Assembly (NCBI RefSeq): GCF_902859915.1
Contig: NZ_CADIKK010000032.1
Span: 29,330 to 93,329 of the forward strand
Reading direction: 5' to 3'
DNA length: 64,000 bases
Source: Paraburkholderia ultramafica
GTDB lineage: Bacteria; Pseudomonadota; Gammaproteobacteria; Burkholderiales; Burkholderiaceae
Part shown: in pieces, positions 7,608-18,913 of the stretch
Layout of the letters: every line of letters begins with the position of its first letter
How positions within the stretch are numbered: position 1 is the stretch's first letter
Notes under the pieces: model-generated
What the model was told of the DNA's origin: nothing
What the model saw: only the letters and a program-made list of their open reading frames with translations
Database searches by the model: none
Translations under genes and position numbers: made by a program

Positions 7608-8399
7608 ATGGGCGCAGTTCCGAGCCACGAGTTCGTCCGCAATCTCGACGATGCGGTCCTGCCCGATCTGTGGCGCCGGCGCACCCGCTTGTCCGCCGAC
7701 GAAATGGTATCGATGGTCGAACTGGTCAAGCGGGCGCTGCGGACCTATCACCCGCTCGAATTGCAGGCGCTCGGCGAGGACAAGGAAGAACTGATCGCGC
7801 AGTTCATCTACGCGAAGGTATTGCGCCTCGCGCCCGGCCACACGGAGACCCACGCCTGCGCGGACAGCGCGCCGTCCAACGGCTACGCGGTGTGCGCGTA
7901 TTTCCGCCGCTATCTGATCGACTGCCTGCGCAGCGCCGGCCATCAACGCAACGTGTCGATGGAAAACGAAGGCATGGCGCAGGAAATCGATCTGCACGCG
8001 CACGCGCTGGAAGACCCGGTGGAAAGCGTGCTGCTGCAATACGGTCTCGACGAACAGCGCGTGCGGCTCGCGGCACGCGCGCTTATCGACAGCCTCGACG
8101 AGCCTGAGCGCATCGTGCTGGCCGGCAGCCTCGGCTGGTGCTCGGAAGGCAAAGGCGGCCTGTCGGCGGTCGCGGCTCAGCATCGGGTGCCCTCCTATCA
8201 CTATCGCGCCGTCAAACTCGGCGTCACCATGAAAAAGACGGCCGGCGCCGAGGATTTTTCCAACACCAAGATCGGCCGCTGGCTCACAGACGTGCTCGGC
8301 ATCGCGATCGACCTCGACAATCGCGTGGCCATTCTGCTCGCGCTGAACCTGCTCGCCGCCGAATCGAGCGACAGCGAAATGAATGAAGCGGCCGCGTAA
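7608..8399 (+). CDS. Uncharacterised protein resembling an ECF sigma factor
   Basis: I do not recognise a named family with certainty. The 263-residue protein starts at an ATG preceded by ACGGAGG. Residues about 55-115 (IAQFIYAKVLRL, then AVCAYFRRYLIDCLRS) resemble sigma region 2 helices. Residues about 155-210 (RALIDSLDEPERIVLAGSLGW, then AVAAQHRVPSYHYRAVKLGV) resemble the region 4 helix-turn-helix in which proteins are built as a two-helix reader. The spacing and order fit a divergent ECF-like factor or a regulator derived from one. There is no adjacent anti-sigma gene. A Rho-independent terminator follows it, so it is monocistronic. It is divergent from the hybrid kinase. Confidence 0.6.
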   Translation: MGAVPSHEFVRNLDDAVLPDLWRRRTRLSADEMVSMVELVKRALRTYHPLELQALGEDKEELIAQFIYAKVLRLAPGHTETHACADSAPSNGYAVCAYFRRYLIDCLRSAGHQRNVSMENEGMAQEIDLHAHALEDPVESVLLQYGLDEQRVRLAARALIDSLDEPERIVLAGSLGWCSEGKGGLSAVAAQHRVPSYHYRAVKLGVTMKKTAGAEDFSNTKIGRWLTDVLGIAIDLDNRVAILLALNLLAAESSDSEMNEAAA

Positions 8400-8459
8400 G
8401 AGAACCTGACCACGCGGCAGCCGCCGCGGCGACACGCTGCACGCATCAGGCGCCGGGGC

Positions 8460-8488
8460 GGCGCGCCACGTACGACGCGCCTTTTTTT
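8460..8488 (+). terminator. Rho-independent terminator after the ECF-like gene
   Basis: GGCGCG (8460-8465) pairs with CGCGCC (8476-8481) and is followed by seven T residues (8482-8488). The arrangement is a classical intrinsic terminator 61 bases past the stop at 8399. Confidence 0.8.
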
Positions 8489-8593
8489 GTGAGCGCGCAC
8501 CGCCTACGATAAAAAAGCCGCGGCCCAGCGCCGTCTTGCTTCCGAAGTCCGGCATCCCCTTTCCCGCATTTGATTCCAGACGAGGTGGTCCTG

Positions 8594-11500
8594 ATGAACC
8601 GCTTATCGAGCGCCCCGACGGCGCTGAAAGAGCATTACGACGTGGTCGTGGTGGGTTCGGGCTACGGCGGTGCGATTGCCGCGAGCCGCATGGCGCGCGC
8701 CGGCCGCAGTGTGTGCGTGCTCGAACGCGGGCGCGAATTCATGGCCGGCGAATTTCCACGCACGCCGCTTCAAGGCACCGGGCAGATCCAGTACAACACC
8801 GCCGCCGCGCAAATCGGCTCGCCGCTCGCGCTGCTCGAAGTGCACGTGAACGAAGACGTGAACGCGGTGGTCGGCTGCGGCCTGGGCGGCACCTCGCTGA
8901 TCAACGCGAACGTCGCGCTCGAAGCCGACCCGCGCTTATGGGACGACGCGCGCTGGCCGGCCGCGTTACGCGCCGACAAGGACGGCCGCGATCACGGCTA
9001 TGCACTGGCCCGCGCGATGCTGCAACCGTCGCCGGTGCCCGCCGATTTTCCGCCGCTGCCGAAATTGCAGGCGCTCGAAAAATCGGCGCAGGCGCTCGGC
9101 ATGGCCGACCGCTTCAGCCGCCCGCCGATCACCGTCACCTTCAAGGATGGCCCGAACGCTGCGGGCGTCGAGCAGAAGGCTTGCGTCGGTTGCGGCGATT
9201 GCAACTCGGGTTGCAACTACGAAGCGAAAAATTCGACGCACATGAACTATCTGCCCGATGCGGTCGCGCACGGCGCGCAGATTTTCACGGGCGCCGCGGT
9301 GCATTCGGTGGTGCGTGAGCCCGCCACGCAGCAATGGAAGGTGGGCTTCCAACTGGTGAAGCTCGGCCGCGAAAGCTATGACGCGCCCGATCTGTTCGTG
9401 AGCGCGGATATCGTCATCGTGTCGGCCGGCACGATCGGTTCGACGGCGTTGCTGCTGCGCTCGCGCAAACAAGGGCTGGGCACCTCGGACATGCTCGGCC
9501 AACACTTCACCGGCAACGGCGACGTGCTCGCCTTCGCGTACAACACCGACGAACCGATCAATGGCGTCGGCTGGGGCTCGCACGCCCCAGGCGAGATTCC
9601 ACCGGTCGGGCCGACCATCACTGGCCTGATCGACAATCGCAACACCGCCAACGTCAAAGACGGCTATGTGATCGAAGAAGGCTCGCTCGCCGGCGCGGTT
9701 GGCGTGGCGCTCGTCGGCATGCTCGGCGCGGCCGCACCGCTCGAAGGCGTGGACGTGGGCGGAGCGCGATCATTGCATGCGCGGCTCGCCTACGAAGCAC
9801 GCGGAATCGACAGTTGGCTGCGCGGCCCATATCACGGCGCGCTCAACCATACGCAAAGCTACCTGGTGATGGCACATGACGACGAAAGCGGCCAGATCAG
9901 CGTCGACGACAGAGGCCGCGCGCGCATCGCGTGGGAAAACGCCGGCAAGCAGCCGATCTTTCAAACGATCGAAGACACACTGAAGCAGGCGACGGTGCCG
10001 CTCGGCGGCAAATACCTGCGCAATCCGATTTCCACCGATATCCTCGGCAACCGGACCGTCACCGTGCATCCGCTCGGCGGCTGCGGGATGGGCGAAGAAG
10101 CGCAGCACGGCGTGGTCGATCACCAGGGCCGCGTGTTCAGCAGCGCGGCGGGCAACGCGGTGCATGAGGGTCTGTATGTGATGGACGGCGCAGTCATGCC
10201 GATGTCGCTCGGCGTCAATCCGCTGCTGACCATTTCCGCGCTGGCCGAACGCAATTGCGCGCTGCTTGCGGCCGCGCATGGCTGGTCGATCGACTATGCG
10301 TCCAAGGGGGACGCCGCCACGCCGCCTGCGCAAAAAATCGGCCTGCATTTCACGGAAACGATGGTCGGCACTTACACGCCGACGGTTGCGGGCGACGCCG
10401 CCAGGAGCCCGATCCAGTTCACGCTGACCGTCGAATCGGACGATCTGGCCGATATGCTCGGCAATCCGCAACATCTCGCCCGCACCACCGGCACGCTGAC
10501 CTGCCCGGCGCTCTCCGCGCAGCCGATGACGATCAGCGACGGCACGTTCAACCTGTTCGTGGTCGACGAGTCGGACGTGGACGAGCGCAACATGAACTAC
10601 CGGATGACGCTCAATGCGGTGGAAGGCAAGACCTTCTACCTGAGCGCGCAGAAGATCATCACGCGCACATCGCCGATCAATCTGTGGGAGCAGACCAATA
10701 CCGCGTATGCCGAGATTCGCGAATCGCAGCAAGCCGACGCGCCGGTGCTTGGCAAAGCCACGCTGATCATCACGCCGGAAAACTTCCTCAAGCAGCAGCG
10801 CACGCTCGAAGTCACCAATGCGCCCGATCTGAAGACCCGCCTCGAATGGACGCTGAAGTTCGGCAAGTTCTTCGCCGGCGTGCTGTTCGACGAATACGGC
10901 GGCGTCGCCGCGCCGTTGCAGTTCTTCGACCCGAAGGCGACGCCGCGTCTGAAGCGGGCGCTGCGCGCGCCGGCGCCGCAAGTCGTATTCTTCGATACGC
11001 CCGACGGCACCACGCTGAGGCTCACACGCTATGTCGACCCCGCTCGCCAGGCGGCGCGTCCGGTGCTGCTGATTCACGGCTCGGGCGTATCGAGCCGCAT
11101 CTATTCGACCGATCTGATCGCGACCAACATGGTCGAGTATCTTTGCGCGGCCGGCTATGACGTGTGGCTCGTCGATCTGCGCGTCAGCATCGAGATGCCG
11201 AGCGTGCTGGTGCCGACCAACGTCGACAAGGTCGCCCGCGAGGACATTCCCGCCGCCGTCGCCAGGATTCGCGAGCTGACCGGCGCGCAACAGATTCAGG
11301 CGGTCGGTCATTGCCTGGGTGGCCTCGCGTTGAGCATGTCGTTGTTGTCCGGACTCGAAGGCGTGCGTTCGGCGGTGATTTCGCAAGTGTCGACCCATCC
11401 TGTGCCGGGCACGTTGGAGAAGATCAAGGCCGGCCTGCACATCCCCGGCATCATGCAGTATCTCAAGTTGCGTGACCTGAGCGCGTATACGCAAGACGAC

Positions 11501-12004
11501 TCGTGGCCCCAGAACCTGCTCGACGAAGCGCTCCGGCTTTACCCGATCGACCACGACGAGGGCTGCGGCAACCCGATCTGCCATCGCGCGACCTTCCTGT
11601 ACGGCCTGCTCTACGAGCATGAAAAACTGAACGAGACGCTGCATGCCAATCTGCAGGAATTGCTCGGCGTGCACGATGTCGAGGTCTTCAAGCATCTGGC
11701 CGCGATGGTGCGAGCGGGCAAAGTCGTCGATGCCGAAGGCAAAGACGTCTACCTGACCGGGACGGACGGCATGAAGGGGCTGGAGGGGATGCGCCTGCCG
11801 ATCGGCTTCATCCACGGCGACAGGAACGAAACGTATCTGCCGAAAAGCACCGAGCTGACTTTCGACATGCTGGTCAAGCAGTTCCCCGAACAGCCGTACG
11901 AGCGGCATCTGATTCCGGGCTATGGACACATCGACTGTATTTTCGGCAAGAACGCATCGGTGGATGTTTATCCGGTGATTGCGCGGTATCTGGACGCGCA
12001 TTGA
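8594..12004 (+). CDS. GMC (cholesterol-oxidase-like) oxidoreductase fused to an alpha/beta hydrolase with Cys nucleophile
   Basis: A 1136-residue two-module protein. The ATG at 8594 is chosen over an in-frame TTG at 8570 because GAGGTGG lies just upstream. Residues about 15-570 are a GMC flavoprotein: the dinucleotide motif VVVGSGYGGAIAASRM near the start, a Cys cluster (CVGCGDCNSGCNYEAKN) as seen in ChoD-like enzymes, and the C-terminal HPLGGCGMG with VNPLLTISALAERN. After a linker of about 230 residues of unclear fold, residues about 810-1136 form an alpha/beta hydrolase (VLLIHGSGVSSR, DVWLVDLR). Its nucleophile elbow reads GHCLGG, with Cys as in PHA synthases instead of Ser; likely acid FIHGD and base GYGHIDC follow. 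A sterol or hydroxy-lipid substrate oxidised and then acyl-processed is possible, but this is inference. Confidence 0.85.
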   Translation: MNRLSSAPTALKEHYDVVVVGSGYGGAIAASRMARAGRSVCVLERGREFMAGEFPRTPLQGTGQIQYNTAAAQIGSPLALLEVHVNEDVNAVVGCGLGGTSLINANVALEADPRLWDDARWPAALRADKDGRDHGYALARAMLQPSPVPADFPPLPKLQALEKSAQALGMADRFSRPPITVTFKDGPNAAGVEQKACVGCGDCNSGCNYEAKNSTHMNYLPDAVAHGAQIFTGAAVHSVVREPATQQWKVGFQLVKLGRESYDAPDLFVSADIVIVSAGTIGSTALLLRSRKQGLGTSDMLGQHFTGNGDVLAFAYNTDEPINGVGWGSHAPGEIPPVGPTITGLIDNRNTANVKDGYVIEEGSLAGAVGVALVGMLGAAAPLEGVDVGGARSLHARLAYEARGIDSWLRGPYHGALNHTQSYLVMAHDDESGQISVDDRGRARIAWENAGKQPIFQTIEDTLKQATVPLGGKYLRNPISTDILGNRTVTVHPLGGCGMGEEAQHGVVDHQGRVFSSAAGNAVHEGLYVMDGAVMPMSLGVNPLLTISALAERNCALLAAAHGWSIDYASKGDAATPPAQKIGLHFTETMVGTYTPTVAGDAARSPIQFTLTVESDDLADMLGNPQHLARTTGTLTCPALSAQPMTISDGTFNLFVVDESDVDERNMNYRMTLNAVEGKTFYLSAQKIITRTSPINLWEQTNTAYAEIRESQQADAPVLGKATLIITPENFLKQQRTLEVTNAPDLKTRLEWTLKFGKFFAGVLFDEYGGVAAPLQFFDPKATPRLKRALRAPAPQVVFFDTPDGTTLRLTRYVDPARQAARPVLLIHGSGVSSRIYSTDLIATNMVEYLCAAGYDVWLVDLRVSIEMPSVLVPTNVDKVAREDIPAAVARIRELTGAQQIQAVGHCLGGLALSMSLLSGLEGVRSAVISQVSTHPVPGTLEKIKAGLHIPGIMQYLKLRDLSAYTQDDSWPQNLLDEALRLYPIDHDEGCGNPICHRATFLYGLLYEHEKLNETLHANLQELLGVHDVEVFKHLAAMVRAGKVVDAEGKDVYLTGTDGMKGLEGMRLPIGFIHGDRNETYLPKSTELTFDMLVKQFPEQPYERHLIPGYGHIDCIFGKNASVDVYPVIARYLDAH

Positions 12005-12133
12005 CGTAGCACGAGTGCGGCGCATGCGGAGCGGCCCAGGATTCGATCAGCGCGTGTCGGGCACATCTTCGGTGGGCCCGACTGCAAGTGCGAGCTCGCC
12101 GCGATCGTTCTTCAATACGCGCCCCCACTGCGC

Positions 12134-13590
<1,457 letters not shown>

Positions 13591-13594
<4 letters not shown>

Positions 13595-14580
13595 GCAGTG
13601 GTTCCTTGCGTTCCTGCAACTGCGTGCTTCTTCCGATAGCCCATCGAATCGTTGATGCGTCCGAGGATATAGTCGCCCGCGGCGACCGGCTGATACCTGA
13701 GATCGGCGTCGCTCGTACCAAGCTCACGCGGATCGACCGTCGCGCCATAGGTCGGATCATAGAACGTCGCGATCGAATAGCGCTCGCGTCCCGACGCATT
13801 GATCACGCGATGCAGCGTGGAGCGAAAGCGGTCGTTGGTCCAGCGCGCGAGCAGATCGCCGACGTTCACCACAAAGCTGCCTTCGACCGGCGGCGCTTCC
13901 ACCCACGTATCGTTGGCGATTTCGCGCACCTGCAGGCCGCCCACCTGATCCTGCCACAGCAACGTGATGCAGCCGTAGTCGGTATGCGGGGCGACGCCGA
14001 ACTGTTCTTCGTCCGATTGGGGCGGCTGCGGCGGATAGTAGACCATCTGCGTGCGCTGCATCCGCTTCGTATAACGCGGCGCGAAGAAATTTTCAACGAC
14101 GCCGAGGCTCACCGCCACCGCCCGCAGCAGATCGGCGCCGCACGCGCCGACCGCCTCGTAGTAGCCATACAGCGCGGTGCGCAGTTCGGGCATGAAGTCA
14201 GGCCAGTTGTTCGGCCCACGCAGCGCCTGGCCCGCGAGCACGTCGGGATCGTCATCGGGCAGCTCGAGCCCGATGCTGAAGAACTCCTTGTAGTCGGGCC
14301 GTTTCGCCTGATACATGGTGGCATCGCCGAGCGCATTGAAGCCGCGATGCCGATGATTGACCGCCGCGCGCCGCTTGGTCTGCGGCGGAAACGCGAAGAA
14401 CGTGCGCGCCGCGTCGGCGGCGGCGTCGATCGACGCTTGCGGCACGCCATGATTGACGATGTAGAAGAAGCCGATCGTGGTACACGCTTCACGAATTTCC
14501 GCCGCGACACGCTGCAAAGCCTGCGGGTCGCCCGCGCGCACGCCGGCGAAATCGATGATCGGAATGCGGGTCACGGGCAT
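13591..14580 (-). CDS. 2-oxoglutarate/Fe(II)-dependent oxygenase (isopenicillin-N-synthase-like)
   Basis: A 329-residue non-haem iron oxygenase. The start at 14580 has AGGGAG 7 bases upstream; the longer frame to 14721 has no family match. The N-terminal DIOX_N part reads IPIIDFAGV and GFFYIVNHGVP. The Fe(II) facial triad is His199 and Asp201 (APHTDYG) with His257 (STLHRV), and Arg267 (RERYS) binds 2-oxoglutarate. The enzyme hydroxylates or desaturates a small molecule while turning 2-oxoglutarate into succinate. It heads a two-gene operon with the FAD dehydrogenase and is divergent from an amino-acid ABC transporter, so an imported amino-acid derivative is the likely substrate (inference). 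A mirrored GCGGTATATAC motif lies 92-104 bases upstream. Confidence 0.9.
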
Positions 14581-14671
14581 CGCGTTGCTCCCTGAAGGGC
14601 GGTTGAATCGACTGACGAGAGCGGCGCACGAATCGCTTCGAGAAGAAGCGCAAACGCCGCCTGCATTGCCG

Positions 14672-14684
14672 TTGTATATACCGC
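14672..14684 (-). promoter_or_regulatory. Operator candidate, left copy of mirrored pair (GCGGTATATACAA on the minus strand)
   Basis: Read on the minus strand this is GCGGTATATACAA. The same motif occurs on the plus strand at 14770-14782 as GCGGTATATACTG. The two copies point away from each other toward the two divergent operons, each about 75-95 bases before a start codon. This symmetry suggests a shared regulator, most simply the HutC-type protein encoded at 18025. Confidence 0.5.
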
Positions 14685-14769
14685 CAAAAGCGCACCCGCA
14701 AGTTGCTTCTGATCCCTTCATATAAGGGCTTTTCTCTAGCCTCAGGTTTATTTATTTCGTGCGAAAAAC

Positions 14770-14782
14770 GCGGTATATACTG
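14770..14782 (+). promoter_or_regulatory. Operator candidate, right copy of mirrored pair (GCGGTATATACTG)
   Basis: This plus-strand GCGGTATATACTG lies 74-87 bases before the ABC binding-protein start at 14857. It matches the left copy in eleven consecutive bases. The motif core GTATATAC is itself palindromic, as expected for a dimeric GntR-family site. Confidence 0.5.
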
Positions 14783-14856
14783 CATCGCATGACTCGCGCC
14801 GAACCCGTCGAACGCAGCGCTTGCGCGCGACACCGCTTTGCCAACCGGAGAATCCC

Positions 14857-15684
14857 ATGAGTATCCTTGCAGGCTGGAAGTGTCGTCTGGTCATGTTGGC
14901 GTTGTGCGCGGCAAGCGTCACCGCTCACGCGGAAGACCAGCTCGCCAAAGTGAAGAAGGCCGGCGAACTGGTGGTCGGTACTGAGATGCAGTTCGCGCCG
15001 TTCGACTTCCTCGAAAACGGTCAGCAAGCGGGTTTCAACAAGGATCTGTTCGCCGAGGTCGGCAAGGAAATAGGCGTCAAGGTGCGCTTCATCGATCTGC
15101 CCTGGCCGAGCGTGCTGCCGGGTCTCGAAGCGGGCAAGTTCGACATGGTGGGCGGCCCGCTGACGGTCACCAAAGCGCGCATGGAGCGCTACACGTACAC
15201 GCTGCCGGTCGCGGACGCCACCGACGCGCTGCTCAAACGCGCGAACGATTCGTCGGTCAAGCAATCGGCCGATATCGTGGGCAAGACGGTCGGCGCGGGC
15301 AAGGGCTCGGCGCAGCTCGACCAGTTGAAGACCTATGTCGCCACGTTGCCGAAGCCGCCTGAAATCCGCGAATACGTCGACAACAATCAGGCTTACGCCG
15401 ATCTCGCCGCTGGCCGCATCGCGGCCGTCGCGAACTCGATGACCAACATCGCGTATGTCGCCAAGCAACGTCCGGAGACGTTCGCTGTGGTGCAGCCGCC
15501 GTTCGGCGCGAAGGTGTACTTCGCTTACGCGTTACGCAAGGACGCGGACAGCAAGCCGCTCGCCGACGCCTTCAATGCCGCGCTCGTGAAGATGCACAAC
15601 GACGGGCGTCTCGCGGCGTTGCAGAAGAAATGGTTCGGCGTCGCGATGGACGCACCGACCACGATGCCCACGCCGAACTATTGA
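14857..15684 (+). CDS. Polar amino-acid ABC transporter, periplasmic binding protein
   Basis: A 275-residue family-3 solute-binding protein. The ATG at 14857 is preceded by CGGAG and gives a clean signal peptide (WKCRLVMLALCAASVTAHA, cleavage before EDQ); an upstream in-frame TTG at 14821 is less likely. Family features are LVVGTEMQFAPFDF, GFNKDLFAEVGKEIGV and GKFDMVGGPLTVTKARMERYTYTLP. It captures an amino acid or related zwitterion in the periplasm and delivers it to the permeases encoded next. The operon is divergent from the 2OG oxygenase pair, which may act on the imported compound. Confidence 0.92.
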   Translation: MSILAGWKCRLVMLALCAASVTAHAEDQLAKVKKAGELVVGTEMQFAPFDFLENGQQAGFNKDLFAEVGKEIGVKVRFIDLPWPSVLPGLEAGKFDMVGGPLTVTKARMERYTYTLPVADATDALLKRANDSSVKQSADIVGKTVGAGKGSAQLDQLKTYVATLPKPPEIREYVDNNQAYADLAAGRIAAVANSMTNIAYVAKQRPETFAVVQPPFGAKVYFAYALRKDADSKPLADAFNAALVKMHNDGRLAALQKKWFGVAMDAPTTMPTPNY

Positions 15685-15766
15685 GCGCTTTTATTGATCG
15701 CTTCACACATCGACATGCGTGACGTTTCGATGCAGGTGTTTTGACGCACGCGATGCGCGCCCGGCA

Positions 15767-16459
15767 ATGAGCCGCATCGCCCTCCCCGTTCCAGCGAGTG
15801 CGCCGCTTATGTTCAGCACGACCGTCTTCGTCCAGGGCTTGCCGCTGTTGCTGCACGCGGCGCTCGCCACCATCGGCATTTCGCTGACGGGTCTCGTGAT
15901 CGGCTTCTTCGTCGCGATCGGCGTGTGCGCCGCGCGGCTCTCGCCGAAGCGCGCGGCGCGCATGGCGGGCGGCGCCTACGTGTTCTTCTTTCGCGGCGTG
16001 CCGATGCTGGTGCAACTGCTGCTCGTGTACTACCTGCTGCCGTTCGCGGGCATCAATGTGTCGCCGGTGGTGGCGGCGATCAGCGCGGTGTCGCTGTGTT
16101 CCGCGTCGTATATCGCCGAGATCCTGCGCGGCGGTTTTCTCATCATTCCGCCGGGTCATCTCGAAGCCGCGCGCATGCTTGGGCTCTCACCGTTCGACAT
16201 GCTGCGGCGCATTCTGGTGCCGCAAGCGTTCCGTCTGACGCTGCCGTCGCTCGTCAACGAAATGGTGCTGCTGATCAAGGCTTCGTCACTGATCTCAGTG
16301 GTCGGCGTGGCCGAGTTGACGCGCACCGCGCAGAACATCGCCGCCAGCACGTATCGGCCGCTGGAAGCCTATCTCGCGGCCGGGCTGATTTACTTCGTGA
16401 TCTGCGGCGCGCTCGCGCTTGTCGCGCATGCCGCCGAATACCGTCTGCAGCACGCTTGA
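15767..16459 (+). CDS. Polar amino-acid ABC transporter permease (HisQ/HisM family), first subunit
   Basis: An inner-membrane permease with about five helices. The EAA loop reads GHLEAARMLGLSPFDMLRRILVPQAF and contacts the ATPase. The start is uncertain: ATG at 15767 is used here; ATG at 15809 (MFSTTVFVQG) is also possible, and a GTG at 15719 gives an unlikely Arg-rich leader. It is followed by the second permease after 29 bases. With the next subunit it would form a heterodimeric channel. Confidence 0.9.
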   Translation: MSRIALPVPASAPLMFSTTVFVQGLPLLLHAALATIGISLTGLVIGFFVAIGVCAARLSPKRAARMAGGAYVFFFRGVPMLVQLLLVYYLLPFAGINVSPVVAAISAVSLCSASYIAEILRGGFLIIPPGHLEAARMLGLSPFDMLRRILVPQAFRLTLPSLVNEMVLLIKASSLISVVGVAELTRTAQNIAASTYRPLEAYLAAGLIYFVICGALALVAHAAEYRLQHA

Positions 16460-16488
16460 CCGACCCGGAGCCCACGCCACCCCACGCC

Positions 16489-17151
16489 ATGCAAACGCTC
16501 GATCCGACCATCATCACGCACAACCTGCAGCCGATCGCCGCCGGTCTCGCGACGACGCTCGGCAGCTGGGCCGCGGGCGTCGCGATCGGCCTCGTGATCG
16601 GCTTTCTGATCGCCGTGCTGCAACTGTTCTGCGGACGCTGGGTGCGCGGCCTCCTGCGCATCTATATCGAACTGTTGCGCGGCACGCCGTTTCTCGTGCA
16701 ACTGTTTCTGCTGTACTACGGCGGCCCGTCCATCGGCCTCACGCTCGAACCGATGACGGCTGGCGTGCTCGGTCTGGGCCTCTATGGCAGTGCATATTTC
16801 GCCGAAGCATTCCGCTCAGGGTTTCAATCCGTGCCGCCGGGACATCTCGAAGCGGCGTCGTGCCTAGGTCTCACGCGCTGGCAGGCCGTGCTGCGTATCC
16901 AGGTGCCGCAAATGCTCGTGCTGATCGTGCCGGCGCTGACCAATCTGATCATCGTGCTGAGCAAGGAAACCGCGGTGCTGTCCATCGTCACCGTGCCCGA
17001 ACTGACGTTCGTGCTGACCGGCATCGGCTCGGCCACCTTCGCTTTCGTCGAAACGCTGCTGGTGCTGTGCGTGTGCTATCTCGCGCTGGTCGAGCTGACC
17101 TCGCGCGCGGGCATGTGGGCCGAAACCCGCATCGCACGTTTCATCGCGTGA
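16489..17151 (+). CDS. Polar amino-acid ABC transporter permease (HisQ/HisM family), second subunit
   Basis: A 220-residue permease starting at the ATG at 16489, where the family N-terminus begins; the longer frame upstream is only a shadow of the first permease gene. The EAA loop reads PPGHLEAASCLGLTRWQAVLRIQVPQ, and ELLRGTPFLVQLFLLYYG is the usual conserved helix. It pairs with the preceding permease. The ATP-binding subunit starts 13 bases after its stop. Confidence 0.9.
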   Translation: MQTLDPTIITHNLQPIAAGLATTLGSWAAGVAIGLVIGFLIAVLQLFCGRWVRGLLRIYIELLRGTPFLVQLFLLYYGGPSIGLTLEPMTAGVLGLGLYGSAYFAEAFRSGFQSVPPGHLEAASCLGLTRWQAVLRIQVPQMLVLIVPALTNLIIVLSKETAVLSIVTVPELTFVLTGIGSATFAFVETLLVLCVCYLALVELTSRAGMWAETRIARFIA

Positions 17152-17164
17152 ACCCGGAGTCCCT

Positions 17165-18024
<860 letters not shown>

Positions 18025-18028
<4 letters not shown>

Positions 18029-18882
18029 GCGCGCGCCGGTTTCCGCCCGCCTCACGCGAACCGCAGCGAGCGCCGCCGATGACCTCCACGGCTCGCAGCA
18101 AGGCTCACGACAAGCCGCCTCCCGCCCCGGCGACAAAACCCGCGCGCGCCGCCGACGACGCGCCGGCCGCACGCTACGAACAGGTCAAGCACCACATCCG
18201 CCAGATCATCGAATCGGGCGCGCGCCGGGCGGGCGACCGTCTGCCTTCGGAACTGGACCTGGTCGCGACGCTCGGCGTATCGCGCATGACGGTCAATCGC
18301 GCGCTGCGCGAACTCGCCGACGCGGGGCTCGTCACGCGAGTCTCCGGTGTCGGCACCTTCGTTGCGCAAAGCAAGCCGCAATCGACGCTGCTGATGATCG
18401 CGCATATCGGCGACGAGATCCGCTCGCGCGGTCACGAATACCGTTGCGACACGGTGCTGTCGCAACGCGAAACGGCGTCGGTGATGGTGTCGAACGCGTT
18501 GGGCCTCGCGCCCGGCGCGTCGGTGTTTCATGTGATCTGCGTGCATCGGGAGAACGGCTTGCCGGTGCAACTCGAGGATCGTTATGTGAATCCGGCGATC
18601 GCGCCGGGCTTCCTGCAGCAGGATTTCTCGGCGCTGAGGCCATCGGAGTATCTGCTCGAGATCGTGCCGGCGCACGACGTCGAGCACGTCGTCGACGCGG
18701 CGCTGCCGACGCGCGCCGAAGCCGAACTGCTGGAAATCCGCGCCGAAGAACCCTGCCTCACGCTCATGCGCCGCACGTGGACGAGCGGCGTGGCGGTGAC
18801 GTTCGCACGGTTCGTCCATCCGGGATCGCGCTACCGGCTGGGTTGCCGCTTCTCGCCGGATCTGTCGCAGCGCCAGGGTTGA
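18025..18882 (+). CDS. GntR-family transcriptional regulator, HutC subfamily (UTRA domain)
   Basis: A 285-residue regulator. After a disordered basic N-terminus, the winged helix-turn-helix occupies about residues 50-115 (RYEQVKHHIRQII, LPSELDLVATLGVSRMTVNRAL, GLVTRVSGVGTFV). The C-terminal UTRA ligand domain (about 130-270) includes VQLEDRYVNPAIAPGFLQQDF. HutC-type proteins are usually repressors released by an early metabolite of the pathway they control. It is the last gene of the transporter operon and is the natural candidate to bind the mirrored motifs near 14.7 kb. A close paralogue lies tail to tail 31 bases away. A downstream ATG at 18079 is an alternative start. Confidence 0.9.
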
Positions 18883-18913
18883 CGATCAGCACGCCGCTTG
18901 CACACGAGGCGCG

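Noticed and set aside
7608..8399. Calling this gene a certain ECF sigma factor
   Set aside because: The region 2 and 4 resemblance is by eye only, so it is left as an uncharacterised protein.
9770..12025. 751-residue minus-strand frame opposite the GMC-hydrolase gene
   Set aside because: It is an Arg/His-rich shadow with no signal peptide, motif or ribosome site. The plus-strand protein has clear family motifs throughout.
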